NCBI GenBank assembly: GCA_910577235.1 | Contig: CAJTMX010000005.1 | Coordinates: 1 to 64,000 of the forward strand | From: an uncultured Acetatifactor sp. | GTDB lineage: Bacteria > Bacillota > Clostridia > Lachnospirales > Lachnospiraceae | DNA: 64,000 nt | Direction of reading: 5' to 3' | Shown: positions 43,442 to 52,384 of the stretch, piece by piece | Layout of the letters: each line of letters begins with the position of its first letter | Numbering within the stretch: the first letter of the stretch is position 1 | The notes under the pieces: model-generated | What the model saw: only the letters and a program-made list of their open reading frames with translations | Database searches by the model: none | What the model was told of the DNA's origin: nothing | Position numbers and translations under genes: made by a program

Positions 43442-44330
43442 TATATTGGGCATCATTCTGCTGTGTCTTCTGGCATTCGCGCTGACGGTAGTGTTGCTGG
43501 TCCTGTTCTGTCCGGTCTCGTACCGGGGCACAGGCACGGCGCGAATGGGAGAATACCGGGCATGTTTTCGTTTTCGCTGGCTCTTTGGGCTGGTGCGGGG
43601 AACATACTCGTACCCGGAGGACGGAAAGCTGAGGATCAAAGTTCTGTGGAGGACGCTCTATGAGAGCGGCGGGGACACCAAGTCCGGTGAGACGCCGGAA
43701 GAAAGCCATCCGAATAAACGGCACCCGTCGGTAATGCCAATGACGCAGGCGCCCCAAAAGGAGCAGGAACCTCGGGAGCAAGGTGCGCAGGCGGAAACAT
43801 CTCCGGACGACGGTTCACAGCAGGCACTTCCGCCAGGTCAAAGCCCGCAGAAGGCTATACAACAGGGACAGGATACACGGAATGCAACTTCGCAGGGGCA
43901 AAGTCCGTTGGGGAGCGGAGAATCCGATGCGAGACAGAAGACGGATTATAAGGATTTAAAGGAAAAACTGTCGTTCTTTCTCGAAATAGTGCAAAATGAG
44001 GACAATCGGGATCTGGTCAGGTATGGAATGGGACGGCTGGGCAGAATAATAAAGCATATCCGTCCCCGGTATCTGCGGGTGCGGGCTGTGGCAGGGTTTG
44101 GAGAACCGGATCTGACCGGATACGCCTATGGGATATATTGCGCCGTAAGGCCTTTTCTCGGGAAAAAGTGCCGGGTGGAGATCACACCGGATTTCGAGGA
44201 AAAGATTCTGGAGGGAGAGGCCGTCCTGCGGGGGCGGATCATGGCGGCAACAGTCTTATATTATGTGTGCAGTGTGCTGCTGGACAGACGTTTGCGTCAG
44301 TTGTTAGATATGCTTAAAAAAGAAAGATAA
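43413..44330 (+). CDS. DUF2953 domain membrane protein
   Basis: A 305-residue protein with one N-terminal membrane helix (about residues 5-28, ILSILGIILLCLLAFALTVVLLVLF) and a DUF2953-type body. In sporulating Firmicutes this family commonly sits beside the GerW/YtfJ gene, as here. Residues about 80-180 are a Pro/Gln/Ser-rich linker that contains three 10-residue repeats; the C-terminal part (about 185-300) holds the conserved region with GFGEPDLTGYAYGIYCAV and LEGEAVLRGRIM. ATG at 43413 follows GGAGAG; a TTG at 43389 is an alternative. gerW starts 20 bases later. Confidence 0.82.
   Translation: MWSVVLKILSILGIILLCLLAFALTVVLLVLFCPVSYRGTGTARMGEYRACFRFRWLFGLVRGTYSYPEDGKLRIKVLWRTLYESGGDTKSGETPEESHPNKRHPSVMPMTQAPQKEQEPREQGAQAETSPDDGSQQALPPGQSPQKAIQQGQDTRNATSQGQSPLGSGESDARQKTDYKDLKEKLSFFLEIVQNEDNRDLVRYGMGRLGRIIKHIRPRYLRVRAVAGFGEPDLTGYAYGIYCAVRPFLGKKCRVEITPDFEEKILEGEAVLRGRIMAATVLYYVCSVLLDRRLRQLLDMLKKER
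43821..43910 (+). repeat. 30-bp in-frame repeats within the DUF2953 gene
   Basis: Three 30-bp units starting at 43821, 43851 and 43881 encode QALPPGQSPQ, KAIQQGQDTR and NATSQGQSPL. Diverged, but aligned at the central GQ. Confidence 0.6.
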
Positions 44331-44350
44331 GCGCAGGAGGATAGAGAGCG

Positions 44351-44788
44351 ATGGCGGATAAAGAGACGAAGGGAAAAGAGATGACGGACAGAAAAAGCTC
44401 CGGGAATGTGGTTGAATCCCTGCTTAGGGGAATGGACAGCGTACTTGCGGCCAAGACTGTGGTGGGACAGCCGGTGCAGGTGGGGGACGTGACGATCGTA
44501 CCTCTGGTGGACGTCAGTTTTGGGTTTGCCGCCGGAGCAGGCAGCAATTCCGATAAAAACGCGGCCAAAAACGGAGGGGGACTGGGCGGGAAGATGTCTC
44601 CCAGCGCGGTGCTGGTGATAAAAGACGGAACTACCAGGCTGGTGAACGTCAAGGATCAGAGTACCATGACAAAACTTCTGGATATGCTGCCGGACCTGAT
44701 AGACAAGTTTACCGGAAAAAAGGAGACGGGCATGGAGGATGCGGAGGCCGTTGACATCGCTTTCCCCCACAGAGAAGAAAAAGAATGA
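44351..44788 (+). CDS. GerW family sporulation protein (YtfJ)
   Basis: A 145-residue YtfJ/GerW-type protein, found in endospore formers and needed in some for normal germination. The family core is clear: VVESLLRGMDSVLAAKTVVGQPV, then IVPLVDVSFGFAAGAG, and KMSPSAVLVIKDG. A Gly/Asn-rich loop and acidic tail follow. AGGAGG precedes the ATG. Its presence points to a spore-forming lineage. Confidence 0.92.
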   Translation: MADKETKGKEMTDRKSSGNVVESLLRGMDSVLAAKTVVGQPVQVGDVTIVPLVDVSFGFAAGAGSNSDKNAAKNGGGLGGKMSPSAVLVIKDGTTRLVNVKDQSTMTKLLDMLPDLIDKFTGKKETGMEDAEAVDIAFPHREEKE

Positions 44789-44854
44789 TCCGGTTCCTAA
44801 ACCGGCAGCCGCCGCATATAATGGCGTAAGGGCTGTTTTGGTGAAGGAACGGTT

Positions 44855-45004
44855 ATGAAACTATTTAAGCTGATCGGACTGGCCGCTTTTTTTATCGCAT
44901 TGGGTATGTTGATCATGCTGTTTATGACCAGCAGGCTGATGGGATTGTTGTTGATCGCGCTGCTGCTGTTATTGGGATATTGTTGCCTGTGCTGTGACCT
45001 GTGA
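44855..45004 (+). CDS. 49-aa membrane microprotein
   Basis: A 49-residue open frame beginning ATG AAA CTA and ending CTG TGA, with an AAGGAAC site eight bases before. It encodes two adjacent hydrophobic segments (LIGLAAFFIALGMLIMLF and LMGLLLIALLLLLGY) joined by the short turn MTSR, and a cysteine-rich end, CCLCCDL. It fits neatly between gerW and the J-domain gene, overlapping none of the latter's likely start. No family is recognised. Confidence 0.6.
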   Translation: MKLFKLIGLAAFFIALGMLIMLFMTSRLMGLLLIALLLLLGYCCLCCDL

Positions 45005-45051
45005 GACTTGGCAGGAACGCGCGACGAGCGGAACGTAAGGATTGTAAGAAC

Positions 45052-45579
45052 ATGAAGAACGAGATCGACTGGGAGGAAGTCTATAAGGCGCAGAGCGAGG
45101 AAGAACTGCGGAGCATGAAACTGTGGCTGTTCAAGGAGAATACCCGCCTTCAGAACGAGCGCATCGAGCTTGAGAGTATGCAGGACAAGTTTATTAAGGA
45201 GCGGGTACGTTTCAGAGACGAGATGGATACCTTAAGCCGCAAGATGGTGATGGAACAGAAGAGACTGCGGGAGGAGAATTTGTTCTTCGACAAAAAACTG
45301 GCCATCTTACAGGATGGTTTCCGCAAGCTGGAGGAGGACAGGCAGCGTTTTGAGCGGGAGAAACGCTGTCAGGAGCAGAGCCGGAGGCCTCAGGGTGCGC
45401 AGCTTTTAGGGCAGGGTGAGGAAGTGGCCTGCATACTGTTTCGCAGCGCCGGAAATCCGCTTACCCTTCGCAAGCGATACCGGGATCTGCTGAAGATCTT
45501 TCATCCGGACAATTTTTGCGGGGACGCGGAGCTGATGCAATATATCAATAAAGAATTTCAACGGCGCAAGGAAGAGTAA
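45052..45579 (+). CDS. coiled-coil protein with C-terminal J domain
   Basis: A 175-residue protein. Residues about 10-110 form a long charged coiled coil (repeated ER/KE heptads), and residues about 125-175 contain a short J-like domain with the HPD motif in RYRDLLKIFHPDNF. J domains recruit Hsp70 (DnaK); the coiled coil suggests a structural anchor. AAGGATTG precedes the ATG at 45052, while the in-frame GTG at 45001 overlaps the upstream small gene. It ends the GerW cluster. Confidence 0.78.
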   Translation: MKNEIDWEEVYKAQSEEELRSMKLWLFKENTRLQNERIELESMQDKFIKERVRFRDEMDTLSRKMVMEQKRLREENLFFDKKLAILQDGFRKLEEDRQRFEREKRCQEQSRRPQGAQLLGQGEEVACILFRSAGNPLTLRKRYRDLLKIFHPDNFCGDAELMQYINKEFQRRKEE

Positions 45580-45616
45580 GCGGCAGACAAAAGACGTATG
45601 AGGAAAACAGTACAAT

Positions 45617-45650
45617 AAAAAACCGATTCTGTATATAGAATCGGCTTTTT
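45617..45650. terminator. bidirectional terminator between the J-domain gene and rpmB
   Basis: AAAAAACCGATTCT pairs with AGAATCGG(C)TTTTT across a six-base loop, serving both converging genes. Confidence 0.85.
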
Positions 45651-45693
45651 ACTTCATAGCTTTCAAATCAAATCCGTGATAACACGGTTATGT

Positions 45694-45879
45694 TTAGGCG
45701 CGCTCCACTTTACCGGATTTTAAGCACCTGGTGCAAACATGCAATTTTTTGGCAGCGCCATTTACCATACACTTCACATTCTTAACGTTGGAATTCCATA
45801 TTGCATTGCTTCTTCTATGAGAATGGCTTACGTTATTACCGAAATGAACGCCCTTACCACAAACATCACATTTAGCCAT
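45694..45879 (-). CDS. rpmB: 50S ribosomal protein L28
   Basis: The 61-residue bL28, zinc-ribbon form: CDVCGKGVHFGNNVSHSHRR at the start and HVCTRC later give the two CxxC zinc pairs. Length and sequence match the family. It is transcribed away from the Asp23 gene, with a GAGG site upstream of its ATG. This rpmB / asp23 / DAK2 / recG arrangement is conserved in many Firmicutes. Confidence 0.97.
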   Translation of the reverse strand: MAKCDVCGKGVHFGNNVSHSHRRSNAIWNSNVKNVKCMVNGAAKKLHVCTRCLKSGKVERA

Positions 45880-46036
45880 CTTGACACCTCCTCGACATTA
45901 TACTCTTTTCGCCGTATTCATTGTATAAAAATTAACAACATTGATATATTAACAGAAAAAGCTTGGAAAAGCAAGTGAAAAAATGAAATTTTTATTTTTT
46001 TGTTTTTGGGGTGTTCCCTTTTCCCATAAAAACATG

Positions 46037-46042
46037 TATAAT
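46037..46042 (+). promoter_or_regulatory. -10 hexamer before the Asp23 gene
   Basis: TATAAT, 70 bases before the ATG; the -35 region is poor (near TTCCCT at 46014). Confidence 0.35.
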
Positions 46043-46111
46043 GATGATTGATCAGCGGAAAAATTTTCCGGGAAAGAGCCGCGTGGCTCAACAATAAGGA
46101 GGTACTACGTT

Positions 46112-46471
46112 ATGAAGGGTTCTTCTATGAATACACATATGGGCAATATCGTGATCAATAACGAGGTCATTGCCCAGTATGCCGGGAGTGTGGCGGTGGA
46201 ATGTTTTGGAATCGTTGGTATGGCGGGTGTCAGTATGAAAGACGGCATGTCCAAGCTGCTGAAAAAAGATAATCTGACCAGAGGCATCAATGTGAGTCTG
46301 AACAATAATAAACTGATTCTGGATTTCCATGTGATCGTTGCTTACGGCGTGAGCATCATTGCCGTGTCCGACAATCTGATCAGCAGCGTGAAGTATAAAG
46401 TGGAAGAGTTTACCGGTATTCATATCGAAAAGATCAATATATTTGTGGAAGGTGTCAGAGTGATCGACTAG
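46112..46471 (+). CDS. Asp23/Gls24 family protein (YloU-like)
   Basis: A 119-residue member of the Asp23/Gls24 family, often induced by alkaline or envelope stress. The family core is visible in GNIVINNEVIAQYAGSVAVECFGIVGM, then LILDFHVIVAYGVSIIAVSDNL, and the closing VEGVRVID. AAGGAGG precedes the ATG. The next gene is the DAK2-type kinase, the usual yloU-yloV pair. Confidence 0.9.
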   Translation: MKGSSMNTHMGNIVINNEVIAQYAGSVAVECFGIVGMAGVSMKDGMSKLLKKDNLTRGINVSLNNNKLILDFHVIVAYGVSIIAVSDNLISSVKYKVEEFTGIHIEKINIFVEGVRVID

Positions 46472-46498
46472 CCTGCATAATGGCGGCAGAACAATAAA

Positions 46499-46517
46499 GG
46501 AACTTTGAATTAGGAGG
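46499..46517 (+). promoter_or_regulatory. extended ribosome site of the DAK2-kinase gene
   Basis: GGAACTTTGAATTAGGAGG, ahead of a GTG start. Related to the sites before ruvB, leuD and ilvB. Confidence 0.45.
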
Positions 46518-46524
46518 ATTTATC

Positions 46525-48201
46525 GTGACTTCAAATACTATCGACGCTAAGATGCTTTCAAAAATGTTCTTAGCTGGCGCAAAAAACCTGGAAAGCAAAA
46601 AAGAATGGATCAACGAATTGAATGTATTCCCCGTGCCGGACGGCGATACGGGCACCAATATGACTATGACGATCATGTCCGCGGCCAGAGAGGTGGCGGC
46701 TTTGGGAGAAGACGCGGGGATGGCGGCTCTGTGCAAGGCGGTCTCCAGCGGTTCCCTGCGGGGAGCCAGAGGCAACTCCGGCGTAATCCTGTCCCAGCTG
46801 CTGCGCGGCTTTACCAAGAGTATCAGCGCCAAGGATCAGTTGCGTATCCCGGATCTGTCGGAGGCTTTTGAAAAGGCGGTGGAGACTGCCTATAAAGCGG
46901 TGATGAAACCCAAGGAAGGTACGATCCTGACGGTTGCCAGGGGCGGCGCGGAAAAGGCGAAAGAACTGGCGGGCAGCGGTATGGAGGATATGGAGCAGTT
47001 TTTTGCCCAGGTGCTGGAGCATTCCAGATATGTGCTGAGCCAGACGCCGGAGCTTTTGCCGGTGCTTAAGCAGGCGGGAGTGGTGGACTCCGGCGGCCAG
47101 GGACTGGTGGAAGTTCTCAGCGGCGCATACGATGCGTTTCTGGGTAAGGAGATAGACTATACCATATCGGAGAATGTTCAGGAGAGCCGCTCGGGGAGCA
47201 GGTCTTCCGGCTACCAGGCCCAGGCTCAGGCGGAGATCAAGTTCGGATACTGCACCGAATTTATCATTATGCTCAGCAAGACTTTCAACATCAAGCATGA
47301 GATGGACTTTAAGGCTTATCTGGAATCTATCGGCGATTCCATTGTCTGTGTGGCGGACGAGGACGTGGTCAAGGTACATGTACATACCAATGACCCCGGT
47401 CTGGCGATACAGAAGGCATTGAAGTATGGACAATTATCTAATCTGAAGATCGACAACATGCGCCTGGAGCACCAGGAAAAGCTGTTTAAAATGAGCGAGA
47501 AGGAGAGCGCGCAGGCTGCCGCAGAGCCGGCAGAGCCTCCCAAACCCGTGGGATTTCTGGCGGTGTCCGCAGGGGAGGGCGTGAATGAGATATTCAAGAG
47601 TCTGGGCGTGGATCATATCATTGAGGGAGGTCAGACCATGAACCCCAGCACGGCGGATATTCTGGACGCCGTGGATCAGGTGAACGCGGAGACCATATTT
47701 ATTCTGCCGAACAACAAGAACATTATACTGGCGGCCAATCAGGCGGCGGAGCTGATGACAGACAAGAATCTGCTGGTGATCCCCACCAAGACCATTCCCC
47801 AGGGTATCACGGCGGTGATCAATTATGTGCCTGAGATGTCCGTGGAGGACAATGAGGTTACGATGATGCAGGAGATCGGCAATGTGAAGACCGGTCAGGT
47901 GACTTATGCCGTGCGGGATACGGTGATCGACGATAAGGAGATCAAGCAGGGCGACTATATGGGGATCGGTGACGCAGGGATTCTGTCTGTGGGGCAGGAT
48001 ATGCTGCAGATCACCAAGGACATGGTCAGCGCCATGGTAGACGCAAGCAGCGAGCTGATCAGCGTTTATTACGGCAGCGACGTACAGGAGGAGGACGCCA
48101 GACGTCTGCAAAAAGAGCTGGAGGAGGCCCATGGAGACTGCGATATCGAGCTGCAGTACGGCGGACAGCCCATATATTATTATGTGATTTCGGTGGAATA
48201 G
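46525..48201 (+). CDS. fatty acid kinase subunit FakA-like (YloV, DAK2 domain)
   Basis: A 558-residue protein with a DhaL-type ATP-binding domain at residues 8-200 (LNVFPVPDGDTGTNM carries the Mg-binding aspartates; SSGSLRGARGNSGVILSQ), a middle linking domain (about 225-320), and a C-terminal EDD-like domain (about 335-558). In Gram-positive bacteria FakA phosphorylates fatty acids held by DegV-type FakB carriers. A DegV gene lies 2 kb downstream, after recG. GTG start at 46525 with AGGAGG upstream. A terminator-like hairpin follows. Confidence 0.9.
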   Translation: MTSNTIDAKMLSKMFLAGAKNLESKKEWINELNVFPVPDGDTGTNMTMTIMSAAREVAALGEDAGMAALCKAVSSGSLRGARGNSGVILSQLLRGFTKSISAKDQLRIPDLSEAFEKAVETAYKAVMKPKEGTILTVARGGAEKAKELAGSGMEDMEQFFAQVLEHSRYVLSQTPELLPVLKQAGVVDSGGQGLVEVLSGAYDAFLGKEIDYTISENVQESRSGSRSSGYQAQAQAEIKFGYCTEFIIMLSKTFNIKHEMDFKAYLESIGDSIVCVADEDVVKVHVHTNDPGLAIQKALKYGQLSNLKIDNMRLEHQEKLFKMSEKESAQAAAEPAEPPKPVGFLAVSAGEGVNEIFKSLGVDHIIEGGQTMNPSTADILDAVDQVNAETIFILPNNKNIILAANQAAELMTDKNLLVIPTKTIPQGITAVINYVPEMSVEDNEVTMMQEIGNVKTGQVTYAVRDTVIDDKEIKQGDYMGIGDAGILSVGQDMLQITKDMVSAMVDASSELISVYYGSDVQEEDARRLQKELEEAHGDCDIELQYGGQPIYYYVISVE

Positions 48202-48213
48202 GAATTGTATGCG

Positions 48214-48251
48214 GGGCGGGAGCTGCCCGAAAGCGGCTGCCTGCCCTTTTT
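48214..48251 (+). terminator. terminator-like hairpin before recG
   Basis: GGGCGGGAGC pairs imperfectly with GCTGCC(T)GCCC around a CGAAAG-containing loop, then TTTTTG. Confidence 0.55.
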
Positions 48252-48278
48252 GTAACTTTCAAGGAGCAGGAGGGAGCC

Positions 48279-50324
48279 ATGGATGACGGTACTTCCATTC
48301 TGGAATTAAAGGGGATAGGCGAGAAGTCCCGGCAAATGTTTGCCAGGGTAAATATCACAACGGTGGGGGAACTGCTGCGCTACTATCCCAGAGATTATGA
48401 GACTTTTCGGGAACCCACACCCATCGCCCAGACTAAAGCGGGGGAGGTCTGCGCCGTTCTCGCCACTGTGTGCGGTACTGTGAATGTGAAGAAGGTGAGG
48501 AGCCTGACCATATTGAACGTTCTGGTACGTGATTCTTCCGGAGGCATGCAGCTTACTTTTTTCAACATGCCGTTTCTGAAAAATGTGCTTAAGCCCGGCA
48601 GCAGCCATGTCTTCCGGGGCAGGGTACAGGCCAGGGGCCCTGCGATGGTCATGGAACAACCCCGGCTATACAAGCAGGAGGAGTACAACCGGTACTTGGC
48701 TTTCATCCAGCCCCGCTACGCGCTGACCAAGGGACTGACCAATCAGGCGCTGCAGAAAGCGGTGAAACAGGCGCTGACCTATTACGCCTTCGGAGCGGAC
48801 CCTTATCCCCGGAAACTGCGTGAAGAGTACGATCTGATGGACCGCCGGGAGGCCATGCATAACATGCATTTTCCCGTCAGCTACGAAGAGCTGGTAAAGG
48901 CCCGGAGACGGGTGGTGTTTGAGGAATTTTTTTCCTTTCTATTTTTTCTTCGGGAAAACGAGGAACAGAGCAGACTGCTGGAAAATAAGTACCGCATGAT
49001 AGAGACGGCGGACACCGGCAGGCTGCTGGAGCAGCTGCCCTACCGGCTCACGGGGGCGCAGCTGCGGGCTTGGAAGGAGATCTGTCAGGACATGTGTTCC
49101 CCCTGGTGTATGAACCGTCTGGTGCAGGGGGATGTGGGCTCCGGCAAGACCATTATCGCGGTGCTGGCGCTGCTTTTGTGCGCTGCCAACGGCTATCAGG
49201 GAGCGCTGATGGCTCCCACGGAAGTGCTGGCAGCCCAACACTACGAGGGAGTATGCGAGTACGCGGAAAAATATCACGCCGCGCTAAAGCCCGTTCTGCT
49301 GGTGGGCAGTATGACAGCCCGGGAAAAACGGGAAGCCTACGAAAAGATCGCCTCGGGAGAGGTCAATCTGGTGGTGGGCACCCATGCGGTCATCCAGGAT
49401 AAGGTACATTTTCAGAAGCTGGCTCTGGTGGTCACGGACGAGCAGCACCGTTTCGGGGTGCGCCAGCGGGAGGTTTTGGCGGAGAAAGGCAAAAGTCCTC
49501 ATGTGCTGGTCATGAGCGCCACACCCATACCCCGGACATTGGCAATCATTCTGTACGGGGATCTGCAGGTGTCCGTCATTGACGAACTTCCGTCAGGCCG
49601 TCAGCCCATTAAAAACTGTGTGGTGGGTACTTCTTATCGTCCCCAGGCCTACCGTTTTATCGAGAAAGAGGTCCGCAGCGGCCGTCAGGCCTATGTGATC
49701 TGTCCCATGGTGGAGCAGGGGGAGATGGACGAGCTGGAGAACGTTATGGATTACGGGGAAAAGCTGCGGAGCGCGCTGCCCGGAGATATTCAGGTCGCCA
49801 CACTCCACGGCAAGATGCGGCCCGGAGATAAAAACCGCATCATGGAAGAATATGCGGCGCACAATATTGATGTGCTGGTGTCCACCACCGTGATCGAGGT
49901 GGGGATCAATGTTCCCAATGCCACGGTGATGATGGTGGAAAACGCGGAGCGTTTCGGCCTGGCCCAGCTACATCAGCTCAGGGGCCGTGTGGGCAGAGGG
50001 GCCCATCAGAGCTACTGCATATTTATCAGCGCCCAGGACAATAAGGAGACCATGGAACGTTTGGAAATACTGAACCGCTCCAACGACGGTTTCTATATTG
50101 CATCGGAAGACCTGAAACTCCGGGGGCCGGGGGATCTATTCGGCGTCCGCCAGAGCGGAGAATTCGCTTTCCGCATGGGGGATATATACACCGACGCGGA
50201 AATACTGAAACAGGCCAGTCAGGCGGTGGAACAGGTCAGGTCGGCCCAGGGGGAAGAATACGGGCAGCTGCTGGAATATCTGCGCGGTGAGAACCAGCTG
50301 CGGGTTGACTTTAGAACCATTTAA
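48279..50324 (+). CDS. recG: ATP-dependent DNA helicase RecG
   Basis: The 681-residue fork-remodelling helicase. The N-terminal OB/wedge domain (about 1-240; LKGIGEKSRQMFARVNI and LLRYYPRDYE) binds branched DNA; helicase motifs follow: Walker A GDVGSGKT near residue 288, the DEQH box (TDEQHRFGVRQRE), SATPIPRTLA, STTVIEVGINVPNAT and the QLRGRVGRG motif VI. The C-terminal GPGDLFGVRQSG segment is also family-specific. It restores stalled replication forks and acts in recombination with RuvAB, which is encoded 11 kb upstream. Confidence 0.97.
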   Translation: MDDGTSILELKGIGEKSRQMFARVNITTVGELLRYYPRDYETFREPTPIAQTKAGEVCAVLATVCGTVNVKKVRSLTILNVLVRDSSGGMQLTFFNMPFLKNVLKPGSSHVFRGRVQARGPAMVMEQPRLYKQEEYNRYLAFIQPRYALTKGLTNQALQKAVKQALTYYAFGADPYPRKLREEYDLMDRREAMHNMHFPVSYEELVKARRRVVFEEFFSFLFFLRENEEQSRLLENKYRMIETADTGRLLEQLPYRLTGAQLRAWKEICQDMCSPWCMNRLVQGDVGSGKTIIAVLALLLCAANGYQGALMAPTEVLAAQHYEGVCEYAEKYHAALKPVLLVGSMTAREKREAYEKIASGEVNLVVGTHAVIQDKVHFQKLALVVTDEQHRFGVRQREVLAEKGKSPHVLVMSATPIPRTLAIILYGDLQVSVIDELPSGRQPIKNCVVGTSYRPQAYRFIEKEVRSGRQAYVICPMVEQGEMDELENVMDYGEKLRSALPGDIQVATLHGKMRPGDKNRIMEEYAAHNIDVLVSTTVIEVGINVPNATVMMVENAERFGLAQLHQLRGRVGRGAHQSYCIFISAQDNKETMERLEILNRSNDGFYIASEDLKLRGPGDLFGVRQSGEFAFRMGDIYTDAEILKQASQAVEQVRSAQGEEYGQLLEYLRGENQLRVDFRTI

Positions 50325-50371
50325 GAGTATACTTTTAGCAATATACTAACAATAATCACCCCAAGAGAGGA

Positions 50372-51253
50372 ATGGATAAATCGATGTCAAAGGTTGCCGT
50401 TATTACAGATAGCAATAGTGGAATCACGCAGTCACAGGCGAAAGAGCTGGGGATCTATGTGTTGCCCATGCCTTTTTTCATCAATGAGGAGACATATTTT
50501 GAGGATATCAGCCTAACCCAGGAGCAGTTCTATGAGATGCTTAAAGGAGGCGCCGATATTCACACCAGCCAGCCTTCACCGGAGTCCGTGATGCAGTTGT
50601 GGGACGAGGTGCTCAAGGAGTATGACGAGATCGTTCATATCCCCATGAGCAGCGGTTTGTCCGGTTCCTGCCAGAGCGCCATCATGCTGGCCCAGGAATA
50701 TGAGGGCAAGGTGCAGGTGGTAAACAATCAGCGCATTTCCGTGACCCAGAGGCAGTCGGCCCTGGACGCCAAACTGCTGGCCTCCAAAGGGATGAGCGCT
50801 CTGGAGATCAAAAACTTTTTGGAGGAAGACAAGTTCAACAGCAGTATCTATATCATGCTGGACACCCTGTATTATCTGAAAAAGGGAGGGCGAATCACCC
50901 CGGCCGCCGCGGCGCTGGGCACTTTGCTGAAACTAAAGCCGGTATTGCAGATCCAGGGAGAAAAGCTGGACGCCTTTGCCAAGGCCCGCACAACCAATCA
51001 GGGTAAGTCCGTTATGATAAACGCCATAAAGAACGATATAGAGAACCGTTTCGGAGGCATGACCGAGGACAGGCATATCTGGCTGCAGATCGCTCACACC
51101 GCCAATGAAGAGGCTGCAAAGGTGTACAGGGACGAGATACTGGCCCAGTTCCCCGGATACGATATCCATATCGATCCCCTGTCTCTGAGCGTGGCCTGTC
51201 ACATCGGTCCCGGCGCGCTGGCTTTTGCATGCTGCAAAAAAATTGAGGTGTAA
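50372..51253 (+). CDS. DegV family fatty-acid-binding protein
   Basis: A 293-residue DegV/EDD-fold protein of the FakB type, which binds one fatty acid for FakA. Visible: VAVITDSNSGITQSQAKELGI, then TSQPSPESV, IPMSSGLSGSCQSA, and LKKGGRITPAAAALGTLLKLKPVLQ. In the C-terminal domain the conserved His-type segment appears as LSLSVACHIGPGALA. AGAGAGG is close to ATG 50372; a second ATG at 50384 is possible. The nucleoside hydrolase gene starts two bases after its stop codon. Confidence 0.9.
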   Translation: MDKSMSKVAVITDSNSGITQSQAKELGIYVLPMPFFINEETYFEDISLTQEQFYEMLKGGADIHTSQPSPESVMQLWDEVLKEYDEIVHIPMSSGLSGSCQSAIMLAQEYEGKVQVVNNQRISVTQRQSALDAKLLASKGMSALEIKNFLEEDKFNSSIYIMLDTLYYLKKGGRITPAAAALGTLLKLKPVLQIQGEKLDAFAKARTTNQGKSVMINAIKNDIENRFGGMTEDRHIWLQIAHTANEEAAKVYRDEILAQFPGYDIHIDPLSLSVACHIGPGALAFACCKKIEV

Positions 51254-51255
51254 AG

Positions 51256-52152
51256 ATGCCGCTGTTATATGAAGTTCCGGAATATAAGAAAATAAGAGTT
51301 GTGGTTGATACCGACGCGGCCTGCGAGGCGGACGATCCGTTTGCCATTGCCCATGCGCTGATGAGCGGTAAATTGGAGGTCAGGGCGATCCTGGCGGAGC
51401 AGTTCGGAGGGCCGGAGACTACACGGAAAAGCTATGAGGAGATTATGAACATCGTACAGGCGATGGATATTTCCGTGCCCGTATATATGGGAGAGGAAGG
51501 CCGGTATTCGGACCGGAGGGATGAGATATCTCCGGCAGCCAGGTTTCTGATCGATGAAGCCCTGCGGGAGGATGAGAAACCGTTGTTTGTACTCTGTCTG
51601 GGCGCGATCACCAATATAGCCACAGCGATGAGAGCATGTCCGGACATTGTAACCAGAATGACGGTGGTGTGGATAGGGGGACAGGATCTGGACCATTCCG
51701 ATCCGTCTATCCGGGAATTCAACTCGGGCAACGATATAGACGCGGCCAATTATGTTATGTCCAGCGGCGTCAGTCTGTGGCTGATACCGATGAATGTGTA
51801 CAGCACCATGCATATAGGGCTTGCGGAGATTCAGAGAAGAATATATCCCTGCGGGAAAATAGGAAAGCATCTGTTTGAAAATATGATCGGATACAATATG
51901 TCTGAATATGCGGGCTGGACGGCGGGAGAGAGCTGGTCTCTGGGAGATTCACCCGCAGTGGGCGTGGTTCTGGAACCGAACTGCGGCCGGTATGTATATC
52001 GGGAGGCTCCTATATTTAACCAGGATACCACCTGCAGTTTTAAGGAGGGCCGCCCTGTGATACGCGTGTATACATCGGTCAACTCCAGATACATTTTGGA
52101 AGATTTTATGAGTAAACTTGAGCTGCTATACGGGAAAACGTTTGAGATGTAA
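51256..52152 (+). CDS. nucleoside hydrolase family protein
   Basis: A 298-residue inosine-uridine type nucleoside hydrolase that splits nucleosides into base and ribose. The calcium site appears as VVVDTDAACEADDPFAIAHAL (usual DTDxGxDD; here an alanine replaces the glycine), with LGAITNIATAM and the later GGQDLDHSDP and EFNSGNDIDAANYV typical of the fold. The changed loop suggests a divergent substrate. It is coupled to degV by very short spacing but the two functions are not linked in an obvious way. Confidence 0.85.
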   Translation: MPLLYEVPEYKKIRVVVDTDAACEADDPFAIAHALMSGKLEVRAILAEQFGGPETTRKSYEEIMNIVQAMDISVPVYMGEEGRYSDRRDEISPAARFLIDEALREDEKPLFVLCLGAITNIATAMRACPDIVTRMTVVWIGGQDLDHSDPSIREFNSGNDIDAANYVMSSGVSLWLIPMNVYSTMHIGLAEIQRRIYPCGKIGKHLFENMIGYNMSEYAGWTAGESWSLGDSPAVGVVLEPNCGRYVYREAPIFNQDTTCSFKEGRPVIRVYTSVNSRYILEDFMSKLELLYGKTFEM

Positions 52153-52253
52153 GCGGGATGCGATCGGTAACAGAGAACAGCAACTGCTCTCCGAATTACA
52201 TAAGTTTCCGGAAAAAAGTCTATTGCAAGACTGTCCGGTTGCAAGGAAGTAAT

Positions 52254-52382
52254 TTATATAGGCGGTACGGCCCTGATTTCGAGGGTTGTACCGTCTTGTT
52301 GCGTTACAATGATCTTGCCCCACACATTCTGCTCCTAACACTTCATCGCGGATAAAGAGAGCCGTACAGCTTGCTCTAAATC
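52254..52382 (-). pseudogene. possible degraded gene end
   Basis: On the minus strand a 42-codon frame reads DLEQAVRLSLSAMKC, a stop, then EQNVWGKIIVTQQDGTTLEI and six more residues to a second stop. The strongly protein-like composition broken by one TAG (52335-52337) suggests the tail of a decayed gene. It ends where the tetR promoter begins. The family is not recognised. Confidence 0.35.
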
Positions 52383-52384
52383 TA

